From Ignavibacteria bacterium (GTDB lineage: Bacteria; Bacteroidota; Ignavibacteria; UBA10030; SZUA-254), in the NCBI GenBank assembly GCA_005877655.1, contig VBOC01000015.1, positions 1-18,647 of the forward strand: a stretch of 18,647 bases of DNA, given 5' to 3'. Below are positions 13,637 to 18,647 of the stretch, in pieces. A program made the position numbers and the translations under genes. Under the pieces are notes generated by a model. That model was not told where the DNA came from. It was given only the letters and a program-made list of their open reading frames with translations, and did not search any database. How positions within the stretch are numbered: position 1 is the stretch's first letter; every line of letters starts with the position of its first letter.

Positions 13637-16600
13637 TACTTCAAGAGCAGCATCCTCTTGTTATCTGTAAACTTCCCGGCAACCAGTTTGTAATAATAGA
13701 CTCCGCTCGAAAGATGAGAGGCATCGAAAGAAACGGAGTACGTGCCGGCCGGCTGATCTCCGCCGATCAGTGCCGCCACCTCCTGGCCGAGTATGTTATG
13801 CACCGTGAGGCGGACAGATCCCGGTTCCGGCAGGTTGTATCTGATGGTCGTGACCGGATTGAAAGGATTCGGAAAATTCTGTTCGAGCGAATACGTATCA
13901 GGGATATTCCCCGATGCTTCCCGGGTGCCGGCCAGCCGCGGCGGCATCGATACCGTCGAAGAGCGCACTCCGGTGCCGCCTGTTTGTTTCACGAAATACG
14001 TCAGCGGGTTGGCTGTCTGCTGGTCGTCGGGATAAACGATCATGGCCTTCCCGTCGAGGTACACCGACGTCGATCCGTACTCGGCGAGGTTCCGGGTTCC
14101 GGCACCGCAAGCGGTACCCCTGACGCAAATGGCGCCCGTATGGAAGACTCCGGTAGCAGCATTCTGGCTGATGGTCGGAGTCCTCGAGAACGCATTGCGC
14201 GTCTGCGCGAAGTAAACTTTCCATTTCGCATCGCTCGCGAGGTTGCTCGCCGCAGACGTCGCCCACCACATAATATCCACCTTTCCCGCGTCGCCCGCAT
14301 CAACCCAGGGCGAGAGGCCCGTCTTCGACTCCGTACTGTTCTTCACCCGCACCGGCGCTGTCCACGTGTCTCCCTGGTTGGAAGAACTCGCAAGATAGAT
14401 GTTTCTCCCGTTGGAGTAGACCACGTGTAAGTTGCCTGCACGATCGACGGCCATAATCGGGAACACGTTCGCATAGGACTCCGTCTGAGATCCCGATTTT
14501 ACCAGTTTCAGTACGAATGATTGCCCGCCATCGGTGGAACGGGCCACATACACATAATTGCCCGGGTGGCCGATGAACACCGTGTACACGTTATGATTGC
14601 GCGGATCGACGGCAATGTTTCCCTGGAATTGCGGCTGAACACCGAACTCCGGTTTTGTCACTTCCGTGATTTGCGGAAACGTCAGGCCGCCGTCCGTAAG
14701 GTAAACCTGCTTGTCGCCGTCCGAGGCGATCCACTGCCGGTCATCCAGCGGAACATTCTGCGACATGGGGTTGGAAGCCCAGAGCGTCCCTCCATTCGTG
14801 GAACTGCACATCGTGATAGTCATCGGTTGCTGGATTCCGAAGAGCGAAGCCACATAGACTCGCCCCGTGGATCCCACCGCGATGTCCTCGTCGCCGCCTC
14901 CGACGCCCGGAGTTCTGCCGGCCGTCGCCGAACCCGCCTGTCCACCGTCGGGCTGACCGAGATAGGTAAAGCTGTTCCCTCCGTCCTGCGACTTCCACAC
15001 ATCCGTGCCGCCCGGCGTGCCTTGGATCGCGGCGACGTAAATGTTGCCGAGCGAGTCGTACGCAGCCCGGGGCTCAAGGTCCTGGACCCCGAAGATTAAT
15101 CCGTCGGGACCGGAAAGGACTTTTGGCTGCGTGAAGGTAAATGTTCCGGTGCTGTATCGTGCCCGGCGAGCTCCGTCCGCCGGCGGAGGCCCGAGTGTGA
15201 CGCTGCCGGAATAGGATTCATTGACTGTCGTAAATGCGACAACCTGAACATCGTAGGTTCCCGATGTGAGCTGTCCAAGATCGACGTCCTCGAACACCGT
15301 CGAACCCTGAGTCGAGGAATTTACGGCAGTACCGCTGACATTGTTCACATACAGATCGAAATCATCCACCGTGTCCTTCCAGGATATATACACACGGACC
15401 GAATAATCGGGATGAGTCGTATAATACGCCGGCGGAATGCTGACGGTCAGCGAGTAATGGTCGCACGACAATGAACTGCAGACTGATGGGTCTGGAGTAA
15501 CAGCAGTATAGGGGCCTCCCTGCCAGGTAACGGTTGGCGTGGTCGAAGTGAGTGTTCCTCCTTTTGCAGCGGGGGCCGTCGCCTGCGCAGCCCTGACCGC
15601 GGCTGCGGCATCCACAAGCCCTGCCCCGTACTGCGGGTCCGTCCCGGGCACGCCGAGGTCGCGGGCGGTCTGCTTCAGGATGTCGCGAACCTGCTGGTTC
15701 GAGAGCGCCGGGTTCGCGGCCCAGGTGAGCGCGGCACAACCGCTGACATGCGGGGTGGCCATCGAGGTTCCACTGAATCTATTGAAATCGCCCACCGCGT
15801 TCACCACGGCGACGGTCGGAGTCCCCAGAGCAACAAGAGCCTGACCGTCCGCCATCGAAAGCGACACGCCGGCCACCCAGTCCCTGTTGTTTACATTGTC
15901 CCGGGCGGTGCCGAGCGTCCCATTAAAATTTCCGGCCACATTATTATAGATGATGACAGCCACCGCGCCTGCGTTCTGTGCCTTACCGACCTTGCTAGCA
16001 AACGTGCTGTCGCCCCGCTGAATCAGTGCTATATTTCCCGCAACCTGCGCGGGAAAGTCGCTCGCCGACAATCCCTTCTGGCAGTAAATCGCCTGCCGGC
16101 TGATCCCCGCCGAACCCGTCACCGCCGAAAACGCGAGCTCGTTCGCTTCGTAGGTGGTCGATCCCCGGACCACCCGGTCGTCCCTTCCGGTTCCCCTCGG
16201 TACGGTCGATAGCACATTCACGCCCGGGGCGACAATCTCAAGATCGGCTCCATAATTTGAAAAACTTGCGAGAGCCAGAGTCTGATCCACGGCACCCACG
16301 GCCATGTTTGCCTGATAAGCGGCCGGATACATGACAACGGGCTCGCCGTCGTTCCCGGCCGCCACTATAATGAGCAAGCCGGCATTATACGCATTCCGGT
16401 ATGCCAGCTCCTCAGTCGGGCTGTAGATCGGAACCCGGGCCGCCTGCCCGGTCGGGGCGGTAATACCCAACCCGCCACCGAGACTCATGCTGGCAATATT
16501 GATATGGTTTTGTACGCACCAGTCGATCGCCGCCAGAATGTTCGCGCTTGTCCCGGATCCCTGATCGCTCAATACTTTCAGCGCATAGATGTCGACTTCG

Positions 16601-18066
16601 GGCGCGACGCCGACCACCCCGACGTTGTTGATTTCCGCCCCGATGGTTCCCGCCACATGGGTTCCGTGTCCATGCCCGTCCCACGGCTGGTTGTTTTTCG
16701 CGACGAAATTGTAGCCTCCTTTGTACCGATGGACCAGCTCGTAATGCAGCGTGTCGATTCCTGTATCCAGAATCCCGACCTTGATCGATTTCCCTTTGGT
16801 CGTGCCCCAGGACTGCGGCGCCCTGACCGTGTCGATGCCCCAGGGATGAACTTCGGCCTGCGCGGCGGAAGGCGCTGCGGCTTTGAGCGGGACACTCGTT
16901 GGGGAACCTGCGGCGCTGTGCATGAAGGTGATGTTGCCCAATTGCGTGCCCGCAATGGTCGCGCTAAACGTGACAAAAAAGTTCATCTTGGCGGACGCGT
17001 TGAGGCTTCCGCTGGTGGGAGTCACCGTAAAGACGGGATTATTCGAGTTTACCGAACTGATGGCGAGCAGGGCCGAGCCGTTGTTCGTGACGGTCAGAGT
17101 ATCCGTTTTCTGCTGGCCCACCGATAGCGTGCCGAAGTCGAGGCTCGCCGGCGAGACGCCGAAGGGCGGGACAATCGTTAGCAGCGTAAAATTCCGTCCG
17201 CCGCCCGTATTGGGAGCCCGATCGATCGATGCCAGTAAACCAGTCCCGGAGGCGCCGATAAGCTGGGTTGCCTGCGCGAACGGGATGGTGAGCACATCTC
17301 CGGATTGCGGATTTCCATTCAGATTGGGCGCACCGGCAAAGCTGCTGTTCGTCATCACAAAGGAGATGATCCCCTGTGCCGGAAGAATGCTTCCGTTATC
17401 GACAGCGGTTTGTTCGCTGTTGATTCCGTTCGCGTCCACAAATCCCCAGGCGAATACCGGAGGCCCCGTTTCCGGCTTCCTCATCTGCACAAAATATTGA
17501 TCCGGAGTGGTTCGGCCTCCGTTCTGAAGTGTAAAGGCAAGCTTCCATGCCCCATTGGTCGGCAGTCCGGCTCCTGTCGCCGGATCCACGGCGGAGAGAT
17601 CCCTCACCTTGATCGAGAAGCGCAGATGGTTATTATCCGGCTGGTCGACCCAGGCCGCTAGAACATCCTGCGTGGCGTTGCCGGCTATGGATTGATCGTT
17701 TGCAGGATCGGTGATTTCCGGATCCAGCTCGGTCCCGAGGGCATAGTAGACCTGGACCGGCTCTACATAATTGACGAGCGGATCATGCCTTATGGCATCG
17801 AGCGCAGCGGCGTTCGGAATTCGGGCCGCGAAAGCCGGAATGATGGTGTACTCGTAGAGTATGGTTGCGCCGCGACCTGTAACCATATCACGCTCGGCGC
17901 TCCCCGGAGGAGAATTGAAGACCACGAAATACTGGCCTGTCACGTCGGCCGGCTCGCGGACAAGCGACATCCCGCCGTAGGCCGCCCCGTCGTTGATTTT
18001 TTGGCCGGTGCCCGTGTACGCCGCCAGCAAAACCAGTACTGCAATCTGAATCAACCTGAATTTCAT
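13636..18066 (-). CDS. Secreted subtilisin-like serine protease (S8) with PA, Asp-box propeller and T9SS sorting domain
   Basis: A 1476-residue cell-surface or secreted protease. Order: signal peptide (1-21); I9-like propeptide (about 45-108, 'QYFVVFNSPPGS', 'NYVEPVQVYYA'); a beta-rich region of unknown type (about 130-298); a choice-of-anchor-D/ASH-like Ig domain (about 302-396, 'SPASLDFGTLSVG'); the S8 catalytic domain with Asp434 ('GILDTGID'), His467 ('GHGHGTHVAG'), oxyanion Asn572 ('AAGNDGE') and Ser768 ('FSGTSMATPH'); a protease-associated (PA) insert (about 640-755); a pre-peptidase-like beta domain (about 865-960); a probable beta-propeller (about 980-1360) with four Asp/BNR boxes ('SQDGGNSF', 'STNGGTLW', 'STDGGQSF', 'SSNQGDTW'); and a type-A T9SS C-terminal domain (about 1393-1476). 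The triad is complete, so it is probably active. ATG 18066 follows AGGGAG. About 300 residues separate the propeptide from the catalytic core, which is unusual. Confidence 0.93.
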   Translation of the reverse strand: MKFRLIQIAVLVLLAAYTGTGQKINDGAAYGGMSLVREPADVTGQYFVVFNSPPGSAERDMVTGRGATILYEYTIIPAFAARIPNAAALDAIRHDPLVNYVEPVQVYYALGTELDPEITDPANDQSIAGNATQDVLAAWVDQPDNNHLRFSIKVRDLSAVDPATGAGLPTNGAWKLAFTLQNGGRTTPDQYFVQMRKPETGPPVFAWGFVDANGINSEQTAVDNGSILPAQGIISFVMTNSSFAGAPNLNGNPQSGDVLTIPFAQATQLIGASGTGLLASIDRAPNTGGGRNFTLLTIVPPFGVSPASLDFGTLSVGQQKTDTLTVTNNGSALLAISSVNSNNPVFTVTPTSGSLNASAKMNFFVTFSATIAGTQLGNITFMHSAAGSPTSVPLKAAAPSAAQAEVHPWGIDTVRAPQSWGTTKGKSIKVGILDTGIDTLHYELVHRYKGGYNFVAKNNQPWDGHGHGTHVAGTIGAEINNVGVVGVAPEVDIYALKVLSDQGSGTSANILAAIDWCVQNHINIASMSLGGGLGITAPTGQAARVPIYSPTEELAYRNAYNAGLLIIVAAGNDGEPVVMYPAAYQANMAVGAVDQTLALASFSNYGADLEIVAPGVNVLSTVPRGTGRDDRVVRGSTTYEANELAFSAVTGSAGISRQAIYCQKGLSASDFPAQVAGNIALIQRGDSTFASKVGKAQNAGAVAVIIYNNVAGNFNGTLGTARDNVNNRDWVAGVSLSMADGQALVALGTPTVAVVNAVGDFNRFSGTSMATPHVSGCAALTWAANPALSNQQVRDILKQTARDLGVPGTDPQYGAGLVDAAAAVRAAQATAPAAKGGTLTSTTPTVTWQGGPYTAVTPDPSVCSSLSCDHYSLTVSIPPAYYTTHPDYSVRVYISWKDTVDDFDLYVNNVSGTAVNSSTQGSTVFEDVDLGQLTSGTYDVQVVAFTTVNESYSGSVTLGPPPADGARRARYSTGTFTFTQPKVLSGPDGLIFGVQDLEPRAAYDSLGNIYVAAIQGTPGGTDVWKSQDGGNSFTYLGQPDGGQAGSATAGRTPGVGGGDEDIAVGSTGRVYVASLFGIQQPMTITMCSSTNGGTLWASNPMSQNVPLDDRQWIASDGDKQVYLTDGGLTFPQITEVTKPEFGVQPQFQGNIAVDPRNHNVYTVFIGHPGNYVYVARSTDGGQSFVLKLVKSGSQTESYANVFPIMAVDRAGNLHVVYSNGRNIYLASSSNQGDTWTAPVRVKNSTESKTGLSPWVDAGDAGKVDIMWWATSAASNLASDAKWKVYFAQTRNAFSRTPTISQNAATGVFHTGAICVRGTACGAGTRNLAEYGSTSVYLDGKAMIVYPDDQQTANPLTYFVKQTGGTGVRSSTVSMPPRLAGTREASGNIPDTYSLEQNFPNPFNPVTTIRYNLPEPGSVRLTVHNILGQEVAALIGGDQPAGTYSVSFDASHLSSGVYYYKLVAGKFTDNKRMLLLK

Positions 18067-18216
18067 GGCTTCTCTCCCTCGGTAACGATAGTGTTATGAT
18101 GTTCCCCGATGAATTGTGTCTCGGGTTTTATTGTTCGCAGCCCGCGCACGACCCCGGATTGAATCGGACAAAGCATTGTTACGGCCCGGCATTCTGGCAT
18201 TGAGATCGTGTCACAA
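18067..18216 (-). other. Spacer between two T9SS cargo genes
   Basis: A 150-base spacer without a gene. On the minus strand it holds a 5-base-pair stem, CCCGA/TCGGG, about 45 bases before the protease start and the protease Shine-Dalgarno sequence. I see no convincing promoter and no classical terminator for the upstream gene, so co-transcription of the two cargo genes is possible. Confidence 0.3.
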
Positions 18217-18647
18217 TCATTTCAGCAGGAGCATCCGTTTGATGTCGCCGTATAATCCGCTCCGCACTCTGTAATAATACACCCCGCTCGACAGTCGGGA
18301 GCCATCGAAGGTGACCGAGTAATCCCCGGCCTGTTGATCAGCGCTCACGAGCTTCGCGACTTCCTGACCGAGGAGATTGCGCACCGTTAACTTTACGAAT
18401 CCCGCCTCGGGCAGTGAGTATCTGATGTAGGTGACGGGATTGAACGGATTCGGATAGTTCTGATAGAGCGCGAACGATCGGGGGCGCGATTCGGAAGATC
18501 GCGGATCCAGTCCGTTGCCCGGAGTTGCGACTGTTTGTGCCCGAATAAGATAGAGTGAATAGGGATCGGCGCTGAAGGTCTTGTTCAGCACCTGTACCGT
18601 ATAGACTCCCGTCTTCGCCGGTGCAGCCTGGACGACTTCCACCTGAT
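18217..18647 (-). CDS. T9SS type-A sorting domain protein, N-terminus beyond window edge
   Basis: The last 142 residues of a secreted protein whose frame runs off the right edge of the window. The first visible part, 'TGVYTVQVLNKTFSADPYSL', looks like the end of a beta-sandwich such as the pre-peptidase C-terminal domain found in secreted peptidases. After a linker comes a type-A T9SS sorting domain of about 80 residues: 'LYQNYPNPFNPVTYIRYSL', 'LTVRNLLGQEVAKLVSADQQ', 'SRLSSGVYYYRVRSG' and the final 'RMLLLK'. This domain routes the protein through the type IX secretion system and is normally removed or replaced by a lipid anchor at the surface. It is close to the domain ending the neighbouring protease. 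An internal GTG at 18642 is not a real start. The catalytic or binding function lies outside the window; a second protease is plausible but unproven. Confidence 0.88.
   Translation of the reverse strand, partial: QVEVVQAAPAKTGVYTVQVLNKTFSADPYSLYLIRAQTVATPGNGLDPRSSESRPRSFALYQNYPNPFNPVTYIRYSLPEAGFVKLTVRNLLGQEVAKLVSADQQAGDYSVTFDGSRLSSGVYYYRVRSGLYGDIKRMLLLK

Noticed and set aside
13567..14430. Antisense open frame of 287 codons opposite the protease C-terminus
   Set aside because: It is opposite a recognisable T9SS sorting domain and propeller; the translation is Arg-rich without any domain, and it starts inside a hairpin.

Overview
The window looks like a chromosomal stretch of a GC-rich member of the Bacteroidota/Ignavibacteriota/Chlorobiota (FCB) group. 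The main evidence is two secreted proteins on the minus strand (13636-18066 and 18217-window end). Both finish with a type IX secretion (T9SS) type-A sorting domain of the 'NFPNPFNPVT...LLGQEVA...SSGVYYYK' kind that is common in Ignavibacteria-like genomes. I see no insertion sequence, phage gene, CRISPR array, tRNA or rRNA. Most genes are housekeeping or widespread accessory functions.

Layout: (1) 1-1729, minus: an adenosine-specific kinase family protein (PF04008) overlaps by one base (TAATG) the start of urocanate hydratase hutU, which is cut by the left window edge. (2) 1730-2785, plus: a 566-base spacer holding hairpins and a possible 36-residue ORF leads into two cold-shock-domain genes, with a clear rho-independent terminator between them. 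(3) 2870-6823, minus: a tight three-gene operon of an exported dienelactone-hydrolase-like enzyme, a small two-helix membrane protein with a histidine-kinase-dimerisation-like segment, and primosomal helicase priA. The middle gene has an in-frame TAA 12 codons after its best start. (4) 7116-9190, plus: a GspE/PilB-type secretion or pilus ATPase with its own terminator. (5) 9206-12588, plus: an operon of lemA, a TPM-domain gene, a second short TPM-domain gene and a group II PLP-dependent decarboxylase. The first TPM gene is interrupted by an in-frame TAG where the family usually has Gln. (6) 12721-18647, minus: a small outer-membrane beta-barrel-like protein, a 1476-residue secreted subtilase, and the C-terminus of a second T9SS cargo protein.

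How the genes work together: LemA and TPM proteins commonly occur together in an envelope-associated module, and here they share an operon with a decarboxylase. The T9SS cargo proteins and the beta-barrel protein act at or beyond the outer membrane. hutU points to histidine catabolism. The Csp pair and PriA are nucleic-acid maintenance functions.

I do not see a convincing new multi-gene system. The observations most worth a second look are the two in-frame stop codons (6002-6004 and 10089-10091), both consistent with a Gln codon changed by one C-to-T transition; the hairpin-dense spacer at 13351-13636; the long csp leader; the kinase-like protein with Asp where the phosphorylatable His should be; and the unusual domain order of the large protease.
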